Below the pieces are notes generated by a model. That model was not told the origin of the DNA, ran no database searches, and saw only the letters and a program-made list of their open reading frames with translations. Source: Bradyrhizobium sp. 4 (lineage in GTDB: Bacteria > Pseudomonadota > Alphaproteobacteria > Rhizobiales > Xanthobacteraceae). From it: DNA of 64,000 bases. Positions 8,461-16,960 of this stretch are shown here, piece by piece (positions within the stretch are counted from its first letter, which is position 1; every line of letters starts with the position of its first letter). Made by a program: the position numbers and the translations under genes. The stretch spans positions 2,418,001 through 2,482,000 of the forward strand of contig NZ_CP064686.1 in NCBI RefSeq assembly GCF_023100905.1, written 5' to 3'.

Positions 8461-9537
8461 TCACGACCCCGCGATCTTCTCGATCGCCGCCTGATCCAGC
8501 CCGAACTTCTTCCCGGCCTCCAAGATCTCCTGCCAGGTGGTCGGATCGACCGGAATGCCTTCAGCCAGGCGCTTCTGTTTCGTCTCTCGCTCCGGCTCGC
8601 CGGCGATCTTCACCTTGTCGACGCCGACGGCGGGCGGTGAGCCGGTGTGCCAGGCGACGAAGCTCTCGACTTCGCGCGCGAGATTTTCCGCGGTGCCGAG
8701 CTTGGTCGGATCGATGATGATCGAGAGCATGCCGTTGAGGACGTTGTACTTGCCATCGGACGGGCCCTTGACCACCTGCCCGCCGGAGAGCGCGCCGCCG
8801 AGGATTTCGCACACCAGCGCGAGCCCCGACCCCTTGTGCTCGCCGAACGGCAGGATGGCGCCGTGCGGCGGGATCACGGTGTAGCGCGGGTTGGTGGTCG
8901 GCTTGCCCTCATTGTCGATGATGGTGCCGGGCTCGAGCTCGACGCCCTTGTTGTGGGCGACGCGGGTCTTGCCCTGCGCGATCCTGCTGGTGGCGAAGTC
9001 GAGCACGATGGGGTCCTTGCCCCCGCGCGGGATGCCGACGCAGAAAGGGTTGGTGCCGTGGCGCCCATCGCTGCCGCCCCACGGCGCCACGATCGGGCGC
9101 GAGATTACGTTGACGAAGTGAATCGAGACCAGTCCGTGGTCGATGCACTGCTCGGCCCAGTGGCCGATCCGGCCGATATGGTGCGAGTTGGAGAGGCCGA
9201 CGAGGCACACGCCGTTGCGCTTGGCCCGCTCGGCAGCCAGCTCCATCACTTCATGGCCGATCACCTGGCCGTAGCCGGTGAGGCCGTCGAGGGTGAGCAG
9301 CGGACCGGTGTCGAGCACGATCTTGACGTGCTGGTTCACGGCGAGGCCGCCCGTGGTGACGCTCTGGACATAGCGCGGGATCATGCCGACGCCGTGGGAG
9401 TCGTGTCCCTTGAGATTGGCCTCGACCAGATTGGTGGATACGAGCTCGGCCTCGCGGTCCGTGGAGCCGCCGGCCTTGACGATGGCACTGATGGCTTCGA
9501 TGAGCGGCTGTGCCTTGATGGTGCGATAGTCGGCCAT
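8461..9537 (-). CDS. Malate/L-lactate dehydrogenase family (Ldh_2) oxidoreductase
   Basis: The 358-residue protein belongs to the Ldh_2 family, NAD(P)-dependent 2-hydroxyacid dehydrogenases with a fold unlike classical lactate dehydrogenase. Marks are the GHDSHGVGMIPRYV catalytic histidine region near residue 44, NSHHIGRIGHWAEQC near 120 and PWGGSDGRHGTNPFCVG. The family also contains ureidoglycolate dehydrogenase (AllD) and 2,3-diketogulonate reductase, so the exact substrate is open. It is the last gene of a leftward series in which the hydroxyacid dehydrogenase, the N-carbamoyl hydrolase and LysR lie upstream with gaps of 11-32 bp. Confidence 0.88.
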   Translation of the reverse strand: MADYRTIKAQPLIEAISAIVKAGGSTDREAELVSTNLVEANLKGHDSHGVGMIPRYVQSVTTGGLAVNQHVKIVLDTGPLLTLDGLTGYGQVIGHEVMELAAERAKRNGVCLVGLSNSHHIGRIGHWAEQCIDHGLVSIHFVNVISRPIVAPWGGSDGRHGTNPFCVGIPRGGKDPIVLDFATSRIAQGKTRVAHNKGVELEPGTIIDNEGKPTTNPRYTVIPPHGAILPFGEHKGSGLALVCEILGGALSGGQVVKGPSDGKYNVLNGMLSIIIDPTKLGTAENLAREVESFVAWHTGSPPAVGVDKVKIAGEPERETKQKRLAEGIPVDPTTWQEILEAGKKFGLDQAAIEKIAGS

Positions 9538-9548
9538 TGTCAGTGCTC

Positions 9549-10460
9549 TTATCCCTTTACGATTCTACGGCAGTGCTCCCACGCCGCATGAATGAGGTTC
9601 TCGCTCGCCTCCGGGGTCCGGAACGCCGAATGCGCCGACAACGTCACGTTCGGCAGTTTCGTCAGAGGATGATCGCCGGGCAGGGGCTCGATGTTGAAGA
9701 CGTCGAGGCCGGCATGGCGGATGTGGCCCGACTTCAGCGCGTCGATCATGGCGGCCTCGTCGATGACGGCGGCGCGGGCGGTGTTGATGAGGATGACGCC
9801 CGGCTTCATCTTCGCGATCATCTCGCGGGTGATCATGCCGCGCGTCTCGTCGTTGAGCAGCAGATGCAGCGATACGACGTCGGCTCTCGCCAACACCGTG
9901 TCGAGATCGGCGAATTCCACGCCCGGATAGCTCTTCGGCGAGCGGTTCCAGGCGATCACCTTCATGCCGCTGCCTGAGGCCATGCGCGCGACTTCCGCGG
10001 CAATACCGCCGAAGCCGATCAGGCCGAGCGTCTTGCCGGTGAGCTGCATGCCGTCTTCGCGCAGCCAGTTTCCGCCGCGCATCTCCCGGTCCATCATCGC
10101 GATGACGCGGGCCGAAGCCCACATCAGCGCGATCGCGCATTCCGCGACCGCCGTGTCGCCATAGCCCTTGATCAGGTGCACGGAGATGCCGAGCTCAGCG
10201 AGCTCCTCCGGGTTCATGTAGCTGCGCGCGCCGGTGCCGAGGAACACGACATGCTTCAACCCTGCGCACTTCTTTGCGACATCGGTCGGCAGCGCGGTGT
10301 GGTCGACGATCGCGATCTCGGCGCCGTCGAGAATCTCAGGATATTGCTCGGGCTTGATGTCGGGATCCCTGTGGATCCGCACCTTGGGATCGCCGGGCTG
10401 CTCCAGCCGCTCCATGATCACGGCCAGGGCTTCGTTGGCGTCGACGAAAACTCCGCGCAT
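9549..10460 (-). CDS. D-isomer specific 2-hydroxyacid dehydrogenase
   Basis: About 303 residues. The NAD-binding domain carries GLIGFGGIAAEVARMA, and the catalytic set is visible as an arginine in INTARAAVID, a glutamate shortly after and a histidine in LSAHSAF. Family members reversibly reduce 2-oxo acids to D-2-hydroxyacids. I start it at the ATG at 10458-10460, which has GGAGAGAGTC directly upstream; a longer reading adds a basic, low-complexity N-terminus typical of noncoding sequence. It lies 14 bp from the N-carbamoyl hydrolase gene and 11 bp from the Ldh_2 gene. Having two hydroxyacid dehydrogenases together suggests interconversion of an oxo acid and its hydroxy forms. Confidence 0.85.
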   Translation of the reverse strand: MRGVFVDANEALAVIMERLEQPGDPKVRIHRDPDIKPEQYPEILDGAEIAIVDHTALPTDVAKKCAGLKHVVFLGTGARSYMNPEELAELGISVHLIKGYGDTAVAECAIALMWASARVIAMMDREMRGGNWLREDGMQLTGKTLGLIGFGGIAAEVARMASGSGMKVIAWNRSPKSYPGVEFADLDTVLARADVVSLHLLLNDETRGMITREMIAKMKPGVILINTARAAVIDEAAMIDALKSGHIRHAGLDVFNIEPLPGDHPLTKLPNVTLSAHSAFRTPEASENLIHAAWEHCRRIVKG

Positions 10461-10474
10461 GACTCTCTCTCCGG

Positions 10475-11725
10475 TCAGGATGCGACGCCGGCGATCGCCA
10501 GCACCGTGTGCATGAGGACATTGGTGCCCGCGGCGCAATCGGGCTGCGTGGCGTCTTCCAGCTCATTGTGGCTGATGCCGTCCTTGCAGGGCACGAACAC
10601 CATTGCGGCCGGCATGATTGTGTTGAGATTGCAGGCGTCGTGGCCGGCGCCGGAGGTGATGCGGCGAGAGGAGTAGCTGAGCGTCTTCGCCGCGTTCTCG
10701 ACGGCCGCAATCAACTTGGGATCGAAATGCGTCGGCGGCTTGCGCCAGACCAGGTCGATCTTCACCTCGACCTTGCGGCGTGCGGCGATCTCGGCAATCG
10801 CGCTGCGCAGATCGCGATCGAGCGCATCCATGATCGCGCCATCTGCACTGCGGCAATCCATCGTGAAGGCGATCTCGCCGGGAATGACGTTGCGCGACGG
10901 GTTTGCGATCACGGCCTCGCCGATGGTGCCGACTGCCTTCGGCCCGTGCTTGCTCGCAATGGCCTCCATCGCCAGCACGATCTCGGACAGCGTCGCCAGC
11001 GCGTCGCGCCGCAGCGGCATCGGCGTCGACCCGGCATGGCTCTCGAAGCCGGAAATCTTGCCGTCGTACCAAAGTACGCCCTGGCCGGAATCGACGACAC
11101 CGATGGTCTTGCCCTCGGCTTCCAGGATCGGGCCCTGCTCGATGTGCAACTCGACGAAACAGCCGAGCTTCTGGAAACCGACCGGCTTGTCGCCGCGATA
11201 ACCGATGCTGTCGAGCGCCTGGCCGACGGTGGTGCCGTCGGCGTCCTTGCGCGACAGGATGTCGTCGGTGGTGAAGTCGCCGACATAGGCGGCGGAGGCC
11301 ATCATCGCGGGAGCGAAGCGCGAACCCTCTTCGTTGGTCCAGTTGACGACGCAGATCGGCGCCTCGGTCTCAATGCCGGCGTCGTTCAACGTGCGGATCA
11401 CTTCCAGTGCTCCGAGCGTTCCCAGAATGCCGTCATACTTGCCGCCGGTGGGTTGCGTGTCGAGATGCGAGCCGATGCCGACAGGCGGCTTCGACATGTC
11501 GCGTCCCTTGCGCAGGCCGAACTGCGAACCGAGCGCATCGGTGTGCACCTCTAAGCCGGCGTCCTCGCAGGCCTTGCGGAACCAGTCGCGCACCAGCTTG
11601 TCCTCCGCGCTCAGCGTCAGCCGCCGCACGCCGCCCTTGGCCGTCGCGCCGAACTGCGCGGTCTCGTGGATGGAGCCCCAGAGGCGGGCGGAATCGATTT
11701 GCAAATTGGTGGCGGCTCGGCTCAT
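10475..11725 (-). CDS. M20-family Zn hydrolase, N-carbamoyl-amino acid/allantoate amidohydrolase type
   Basis: The 416-residue protein matches the hydantoinase/carbamoylase branch of the M20 metallopeptidases: IGSHLDTQPTGGKYDGILG carries metal-binding His and Asp, NWTNEEGSRFAPAMM the paired glutamates, and ELHIEQGPILE a further ligand. Enzymes of this branch remove carbamoyl groups from N-carbamoyl-L-amino acids, beta-ureidopropionate, allantoate or ureidoglycolate. It lies 32 bp after LysR and 14 bp before the hydroxyacid dehydrogenase. With an Ldh_2 enzyme in the same series, an AllC/AllD-like ureide route is one possibility, but no allantoinase or other all genes are present. Confidence 0.87.
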   Translation of the reverse strand: MSRAATNLQIDSARLWGSIHETAQFGATAKGGVRRLTLSAEDKLVRDWFRKACEDAGLEVHTDALGSQFGLRKGRDMSKPPVGIGSHLDTQPTGGKYDGILGTLGALEVIRTLNDAGIETEAPICVVNWTNEEGSRFAPAMMASAAYVGDFTTDDILSRKDADGTTVGQALDSIGYRGDKPVGFQKLGCFVELHIEQGPILEAEGKTIGVVDSGQGVLWYDGKISGFESHAGSTPMPLRRDALATLSEIVLAMEAIASKHGPKAVGTIGEAVIANPSRNVIPGEIAFTMDCRSADGAIMDALDRDLRSAIAEIAARRKVEVKIDLVWRKPPTHFDPKLIAAVENAAKTLSYSSRRITSGAGHDACNLNTIMPAAMVFVPCKDGISHNELEDATQPDCAAGTNVLMHTVLAIAGVAS

Positions 11726-11757
11726 GCGGTCAGTCTCTCAATTGTCCGGCGCCTGTT

Positions 11758-12675
11758 TCAATGACGCGCCGGCGCGGGCGCGTCAACTGTAAGGCTGCCC
11801 TGCGCAATCTGACATGCAAGCTCTGCGACCCGCTCCACCGCCACGACGTCGGGTGAGGCGAGCCAGCTGGCGGTGAATGTCAGCGGCGCGATTTTGAGAT
11901 CGGTGTCGAGCAGTTGCAGCCGCCCGTCTGCGAGCTCGCTCTCGACGATGGCGTCGGGGATCACGGCGATGCCGAGGCCCTCGACCGCCATGTGAATCAC
12001 GGTCGCAAGCGAGGCGGAGGCGTGCAGCCGGATCGGCGGAAGCTCCGGCCGGTCGAACACTTCGCGCACGACCTCGTAGGGCCGCGTCTTCCGCGGAAAT
12101 GTAATGATCGGAAACCGGGCGAGCTCGGCCCGCGTGACCGGCCCATGGCCGAGGCCGAGCGAGGGGCTGGCGAGAAATCCGATCGGATAGTCCGCGAGAA
12201 CGCGATTGTGCACCCCGGAGGCCGAGAGCGGACCCACGACGAAAGCAAGTTCGATCTCCTGCGCAAGCAGGCGCGCGGTCAGGTTCGGCGTGATGTCGAC
12301 CTCGATCTCCAGCGACAGGTTCGGGTAGACTTCGTTCATGCTCTTCACCAGCCGCGGCAGCCAGGTGTGCACGATGGTTTCGGCGACGCCGAGCCGCATC
12401 ACGCCGCGCATCGCCGAGCGGTCGCCGATCTCGGCGATCATCGCGGCCCGTAGGCCGATCAGCTTCTCCGCGTAGACCATCATCTGCCGGCCGCTCGGCG
12501 TCGGCGAGGCCACGCGATGGTCGCGATTCAGGAGCTTGACCCCCATCTCGCGCTCGAGCTGGGCGATGCGCTGGGAGATCGCCGGCTGGGTCGTGTTGAG
12601 GCGTGCTGCGGCGCCGCGAAAGCTGCCGAGCTTCACAACCCAAAGGAACGTCTCGATCGATCTGAAGTCCAGCAT
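11758..12675 (-). CDS. LysR-family transcriptional regulator
   Basis: The 305-residue protein has the LysR winged helix at residues 1-62 (FRGAAARLNTTQPAISQRIAQLE) and the usual two-lobed effector domain after it. It heads the leftward series of hydrolase and dehydrogenases and diverges from the DUF1445/Liv operon. A perfect T-N11-A palindrome lies 18 bp upstream of its start. By LysR custom it would repress its own gene and activate the divergent operon with a pathway metabolite. The ligand is unknown. Confidence 0.92.
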   Translation of the reverse strand: MLDFRSIETFLWVVKLGSFRGAAARLNTTQPAISQRIAQLEREMGVKLLNRDHRVASPTPSGRQMMVYAEKLIGLRAAMIAEIGDRSAMRGVMRLGVAETIVHTWLPRLVKSMNEVYPNLSLEIEVDITPNLTARLLAQEIELAFVVGPLSASGVHNRVLADYPIGFLASPSLGLGHGPVTRAELARFPIITFPRKTRPYEVVREVFDRPELPPIRLHASASLATVIHMAVEGLGIAVIPDAIVESELADGRLQLLDTDLKIAPLTFTASWLASPDVVAVERVAELACQIAQGSLTVDAPAPARH

Positions 12676-12693
12676 TGGAAGGATTTTCCCGTC

Positions 12694-12712
12694 CGATAAA
12701 TGAAATTTATCG
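12694..12712. promoter_or_regulatory. LysR-type T-N11-A operator
   Basis: CGATAAATGAAATTTATCG is a perfect palindrome with 8-bp arms around GAA. Inside it, ATAAATGAAATTTAT fits the LysR-box rule T-N11-A. It lies between the LysR start (12675) and the DUF1445 start (12797), the standard position of a LysR primary binding site. Confidence 0.7.
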
Positions 12713-12796
12713 ATATTGATTAGAAAGGAAGATTAGACTTTATAGCACGCGTGGTGTTGGCTTGTCTTTGTCGAGTTTATAGGCAGGGTCGATCCC

Positions 12797-13612
12797 ATGA
12801 CTGTTTTGGTGGCAGTGCAGCAAACTGAAACGCCCGACACGCTCCCGAGCCGCAAGGCGCGGCTTGCCTACCGCGAGGGGCTGGTCGCCTCCACCGCCGG
12901 CGTTGCCCCCGGCTTCGTCCAGGGCAATCTGGCGATCCTGCCGGCGGAATATGCCGGCGCCTTTCACCGCTTCTGCCAGCTCAATCCCAAGCCGTGCCCC
13001 ATCATCGGCATGTCCGATGTGGGCAGTCCGCACATCCCGGCGCTGGGCGCCGATCTCGACATCCGCACCGACGTGCCGCGCTACCGCGTCTGGCGCGACG
13101 GCGAGGTCGTGGACGAGCCGACCGATGTGACAAAGCATTGGCGCGACGATCTCGTGACCTTCGTGCTCGGCTGCTCGTTCTCGTTCGAAGAGGCGCTGCT
13201 CGACGAGGGCATGCCGATCCGCCACATCGAGCACAATGTGCGCGTGCCGATGTATCGCACCAACATCGCTTGCGGCGAGTCCGGTCCCTTCGCCGGTCCC
13301 ATGGTGGTGTCGATGCGTCCGTTCAAGCCGGCGGATGCGATCCGCGCGGTGCAGATCACCTCGCGCTATCCGGCCGTGCACGGCGCGCCCGTGCATCTCG
13401 GCCATCCGCACCTGATCGGTATCAAGGACATCGCCAAGCCCGATTACGGCGATCCGGTACCGGTCGCCGACGACGAGATCCCGGTGTTCTGGGCCTGCGG
13501 CGTGACACCGCAATCGGTCATCAACGCTGCCAAGCTGCCGTTCGCGATCACGCATTCGCCCGGCCTGATGCTGGTGACGGATCTCAAGAACAGGACCATG
13601 GCCGTGATTTAG
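12797..13612 (+). CDS. DUF1445 (UPF0317) putative hydro-lyase / D-glutamate cyclase-like protein
   Basis: The 271-residue cytoplasmic protein belongs to the DUF1445/UPF0317 family, annotated as putative hydro-lyases; the related domain of vertebrate DGLUCY converts D-glutamate to 5-oxo-D-proline. Conserved stretches here include GFVQGNLAILP near residue 38, the FVLGCSFSFEEAL core, a conserved IEHNVRVPMY segment, and CGVTPQ and THSPG.MLVTD near the end. It begins the rightward operon that continues with a Liv-type binding protein 89 bp downstream, so it probably acts on the imported compound or its first product. The reaction is inferred from family only. Confidence 0.85.
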   Translation: MTVLVAVQQTETPDTLPSRKARLAYREGLVASTAGVAPGFVQGNLAILPAEYAGAFHRFCQLNPKPCPIIGMSDVGSPHIPALGADLDIRTDVPRYRVWRDGEVVDEPTDVTKHWRDDLVTFVLGCSFSFEEALLDEGMPIRHIEHNVRVPMYRTNIACGESGPFAGPMVVSMRPFKPADAIRAVQITSRYPAVHGAPVHLGHPHLIGIKDIAKPDYGDPVPVADDEIPVFWACGVTPQSVINAAKLPFAITHSPGLMLVTDLKNRTMAVI

Positions 13613-13701
13613 TGGGCAGCGTTTGCTGCTTCTTCGAGCTTTACCGAATCCATCAATCGCTTCATTCGATCAGCCGAAATTCAGTAACAGGGGACTTTGC
13701 C

Positions 13702-14946
13702 ATGACGATCACTCGCCGCGACGTATTGTTGGGAGCCACCGCTACGGCCGCGCTGGTGCCGCTGGCCGCCCGCGCACAGACTTCGGAAGTCGTGATCGGC
13801 GTGATCTATCCGTTCTCCGGCGGCAGCGCGCAGCAGGGCGTCGATGCGCAGAAGGCCTATGAGACCGCGCTCGAGGTCATCAACAAGGACACCGATTTCG
13901 ACCTGCCGCTGGCGAAGGGCGAAGGCTTGCCGGGTCTCGGCGGGGCAAAAGTGCGCCTCGTCTTCGCCGACCACCAGGCCGATCCGCAGAAGGGCCGCGC
14001 CGAGGCCGAGCGCCTGATCACGCAGGAGAAGGTCTCCGCCATCATCGGCACCTATCAGAGCGCGGTCGCCGTCACCGTCAGCCAGATCTGCGAGCGCTAT
14101 CAGATCCCGTTCGTCTCCGCCGACAACTCCTCGCCGAGCCTGCACCGTCGCGGCCTGAAATATTACTTCCGCGCCGCGCCGCATGACGAGATGTACTCGG
14201 CCGCCATGTTCGACTTCTTCGATGCGTTGAAGAAGAAGGGCACCAAGATCGAGACGCTGTCGCTGTTCCACGAGGACACCATCTTCGGCACCGATTCCGG
14301 TAATGCCCAGGCCAAGATCGCCGGCGAGCGCGGTTACAAGATCGTTTCCGACATCAAATATCGCGCCAACTCGCCCTCGCTCTCGGCCGAGGTGCAGCAG
14401 CTCAAGAGCGCGAACGCCGACGTGCTGATGCCCTCGAGCTACACCACCGATGGCATCCTGCTGGTGAAGACCATGGGCGAGCTCGGTTACAAGCCGAACG
14501 CGATCGTGGCGCAGGACGCGGGCTTCTCCGAGAAGGCGCTCTATGACGCCGTCGGCGACAAGCTCGAAGGCGTGATCTCGCGCGGCACCTTCTCGCTCGA
14601 TCTCGCGCAGAAGCGCCCGATGGTCGGCAAGATCAACGATATGTTCAAGACACGGTCGGGCAAGGATTTCAACGATCTCACCTCGCGTCAGTTCATGGGC
14701 CTGATCATCCTCGCCGACGCCATCAGCCGCGCCAAGTCGACCGACGGCGAGAAGATCCGCGACGCGCTGGCCGCCACCGACATCCCGGGCGAGCAGACCA
14801 TCATGCCCTGGAAGCGCGTCAAGTTCGACGAGATGGGCCAGAACAACGACGCCGACCCGGTGCTGCTGCAATATGTCGGCGGCAAGTTCGTCACCATCTT
14901 CCCACCGCAGGCCGCGATCGCCGAGGCGATCTGGCCGATGAAGTAA
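13702..14946 (+). CDS. Liv-type ABC transporter substrate-binding protein
   Basis: The 414-residue periplasmic protein starts with a likely Tat signal (TRRDVLLGATATAALVPLAA, cleavage near ARA-Q). It then has the type I periplasmic binding fold of the branched-chain amino acid/amide family: VIGVIYPFSGGSAQQG, SAIIGTYQSAVAVTVSQI and a long hinge-containing core. The ATG at 13702 follows GGGGAC. Such proteins bind amino acids, amides, urea or aromatic acids, and the ligand cannot be read here. It is the receptor for the permeases and ATPases immediately downstream, from which it is separated by a palindromic repeat. Confidence 0.92.
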   Translation: MTITRRDVLLGATATAALVPLAARAQTSEVVIGVIYPFSGGSAQQGVDAQKAYETALEVINKDTDFDLPLAKGEGLPGLGGAKVRLVFADHQADPQKGRAEAERLITQEKVSAIIGTYQSAVAVTVSQICERYQIPFVSADNSSPSLHRRGLKYYFRAAPHDEMYSAAMFDFFDALKKKGTKIETLSLFHEDTIFGTDSGNAQAKIAGERGYKIVSDIKYRANSPSLSAEVQQLKSANADVLMPSSYTTDGILLVKTMGELGYKPNAIVAQDAGFSEKALYDAVGDKLEGVISRGTFSLDLAQKRPMVGKINDMFKTRSGKDFNDLTSRQFMGLIILADAISRAKSTDGEKIRDALAATDIPGEQTIMPWKRVKFDEMGQNNDADPVLLQYVGGKFVTIFPPQAAIAEAIWPMK

Positions 14947-14981
14947 GACACGGCGAGCGGGAGCACAGATCGTAGCTCCCG

Positions 14982-15076
14982 CCCTCACCCTGAGGAGCGG
15001 GCGCAGCCCGCGTCTCGAAGGACGAGGGCTGGGCCATCCTTCGAGACGCGCGCGGTGCGCGCTCCTCAGGATGAGG
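14982..15076. repeat. Palindromic repeat inside the Liv operon (CCCTGAGGAGC type)
   Basis: CCCTCACCCTGAGGAGC (from 14983) is matched at the far end by GCTCCTCAGGATGAGG, with CGTCTCGAAGGA and TCCTTCGAGACG forming inner arms. The long hairpin lies between the binding-protein gene and the first permease gene of one operon, where it could shield the upstream mRNA or reduce read-through. Related copies lie at 46066-46159 and 48257-48390. Confidence 0.7.
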
Positions 15077-15098
15077 ACGGATTTCGGGGGACAGACTT

Positions 15099-15977
15099 TT
15101 GACAGCCCAAACCATTATCCAAAGTCTCGCGAGCGGCCTTCTCATGGGTCTGCTCTACGGACTGATCGCCGTCGGCCTCGCGCTGATCTTCGGCCTGATG
15201 GACGTCGTGAACTTCGCCCATGGCGAGTTCCTGATGATCGCCATGTATGTGAGCTTCTTCCTGTTCACGTTCTTCGCCATCGACCCCTTGCTGTCGGCGC
15301 CGCTGGTAGCCGCCGCGCTGTTCGTATTCGGAGCGGTGGTCTATTTGTTGATCGTGCGCTTCGCCATGCGAGCCAAGGCCAATGCCGGCATGGTGCAGAT
15401 CTTCTCCACCTTTGGCCTCGCCATCGTGATGCGCGGCCTCGCGCAATTCTTCTTCACGCCTGACTATCGCAGCGTTCCGCAGTCCTGGCTCGGCGGCAAG
15501 ACGATCTCGATCGCCGGCGTCTTCCTGCCGGAGCCGCAGCTCATGGGTGCGCTGGTTTCGATCCTGGCCTTTGCCGGCCTCTACTTCTTCATCCATCGCA
15601 CCGATTTCGGTCGCGCGCTGGAGGCCACCCGTGAAGATCCCGGCGCGGTGGCCCTCGTCGGCATCGACAAGAACCGCGTGTTCGCACTCGGCTGGGGGCT
15701 TGGTGCCGCGCTGGTAGGCCTCGCCGGAGCGATCATGGCAAGCTTCTTCTATATCTATCCCGACGTCGGCGCGTCCTTTGCGCTGATCGCCTATGTCACG
15801 GTCGCGCTCGGCGGCTTCGGCAGCGTGTTCGGCGCTTTCGCCGGCGGGATCATCGTCGGCCTGGTCGAGGCCACCACCGCGCTGGTACTGCCGCCGTCGC
15901 TGAAATCGGTCGGCATTTACGCCGTCTACCTGCTGGTCGTCTTCATCCGGCCGCGCGGCCTGTTCGGATCGATGTGA
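15099..15977 (+). CDS. Liv-type ABC transporter permease (LivH-like)
   Basis: The 292-residue inner-membrane protein is a LivH-family permease with about eight hydrophobic segments. Typical stretches are GLLYGLIAVGLALIFGLMDV and FAHGEFLMIAMYV at the N-terminus, and RAKANAGMVQIFSTFGLA. The start is a TTG at 15099, preceded by CGGGGGA; there is no nearby in-frame ATG. It pairs with the LivM-like protein whose start overlaps its stop (TGATG). Together they form the channel of the importer. Confidence 0.9.
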   Translation: MTAQTIIQSLASGLLMGLLYGLIAVGLALIFGLMDVVNFAHGEFLMIAMYVSFFLFTFFAIDPLLSAPLVAAALFVFGAVVYLLIVRFAMRAKANAGMVQIFSTFGLAIVMRGLAQFFFTPDYRSVPQSWLGGKTISIAGVFLPEPQLMGALVSILAFAGLYFFIHRTDFGRALEATREDPGAVALVGIDKNRVFALGWGLGAALVGLAGAIMASFFYIYPDVGASFALIAYVTVALGGFGSVFGAFAGGIIVGLVEATTALVLPPSLKSVGIYAVYLLVVFIRPRGLFGSM

Positions 15978-16960
15978 TGGACAAGGATTTTGCCGCGCGG
16001 CGCCGCCGCGACCTCATCATCGCCGCGGTGTTGACCGCCCTGGCGGCACTCGCGCCGCTGTTCATCAAGGACGTCTACGTCCAGAACATCCTGATCCTGA
16101 CCTTGATGTATGCGGCGCTGTCGCAGAGCTGGAATATTCTCTCCGGCTATTGCGGGCAGATCTCGCTGGGACACGCGCTCTATTTCGGCATCGGCGCCTA
16201 CACCACCGAGCTGCTGTTCACCAAATTCGGCGTGCTGCCATGGTTCGGCATGCTCGCCGGCGGCGCAGTCGCGGCCGCGATCGCGATGGGGCTCGGCTAT
16301 CCCTTCTTCCGCCTGCGCGGCCATTACTTCGTGATCGCGACCATCGTTATCGCCGAGATCGGGCTGCTGCTGTTCCAGAACTGGGAATGGGCGGGGGCCG
16401 CGATGGGAATCACCATTCCGGTGCGCGGCGACAGCTGGCTGAAGTTCCAGTTCATGCGCAGCAAGCTGCCGTATTTCTATTTCGCACTGGTGCTATGCAG
16501 CCTCGCCTGGTTCGTCACCTGGTGGTTGGAGGACTCCAAATGGGGCTTCTGGTGGCGCGCGGTAAAGGACAATCCGGAAGCGGCCGAGAGCCTCGGCGTC
16601 GTCGTGTTCAACTCCAAGATGGGCGCGGCTGCCGTCTCTGCTTTCCTCGTTGCCATCGGCGGCGCCTTCTATGCGCAGTTTCTCGCCTATATCGATCCTG
16701 AAAGCGTCATGGGCTTCCAGTTCTCGCTGCTGATGGCGTTGCCGGCCGTGCTTGGCGGCATCGGCACCCTCTGGGGGCCCGTGTTAGGAGCGGCCATCCT
16801 GATCCCGATGACGGAGCTGACGCGCTCCTATATCGGCGGCTCCGGCCGCGGCGTCGATCTCATCGTCTACGGCACGCTGATCGTGCTGATTTCGCTCGCC
16901 CTGCCCCAGGGTCTGGTGAGCCTGTTCTCTCGTGCGAAGCGGAAGGGAGCCACGCGATGA
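15977..16960 (+). CDS. Liv-type ABC transporter permease (LivM-like)
   Basis: The 327-residue inner-membrane protein is the second permease of the importer. The family stretch LSQSWNILSGYCGQISLGHALYFGIGAY-type region lies near residues 45-75 and the C-terminal half contains the PAVLGGIGTLWGPVLGA helix. Its ATG overlaps the LivH-like stop by one base, and its own stop overlaps the LivG-like start by four bases (ATGA), showing tight translational coupling. Confidence 0.92.
   Translation: MDKDFAARRRRDLIIAAVLTALAALAPLFIKDVYVQNILILTLMYAALSQSWNILSGYCGQISLGHALYFGIGAYTTELLFTKFGVLPWFGMLAGGAVAAAIAMGLGYPFFRLRGHYFVIATIVIAEIGLLLFQNWEWAGAAMGITIPVRGDSWLKFQFMRSKLPYFYFALVLCSLAWFVTWWLEDSKWGFWWRAVKDNPEAAESLGVVVFNSKMGAAAVSAFLVAIGGAFYAQFLAYIDPESVMGFQFSLLMALPAVLGGIGTLWGPVLGAAILIPMTELTRSYIGGSGRGVDLIVYGTLIVLISLALPQGLVSLFSRAKRKGATR

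Noticed and set aside
13681..14988. A long minus-strand frame opposite the Liv-type binding protein
   Set aside because: The plus strand has a Tat signal and binding-protein fold; the opposite frame is low-complexity shadow sequence.
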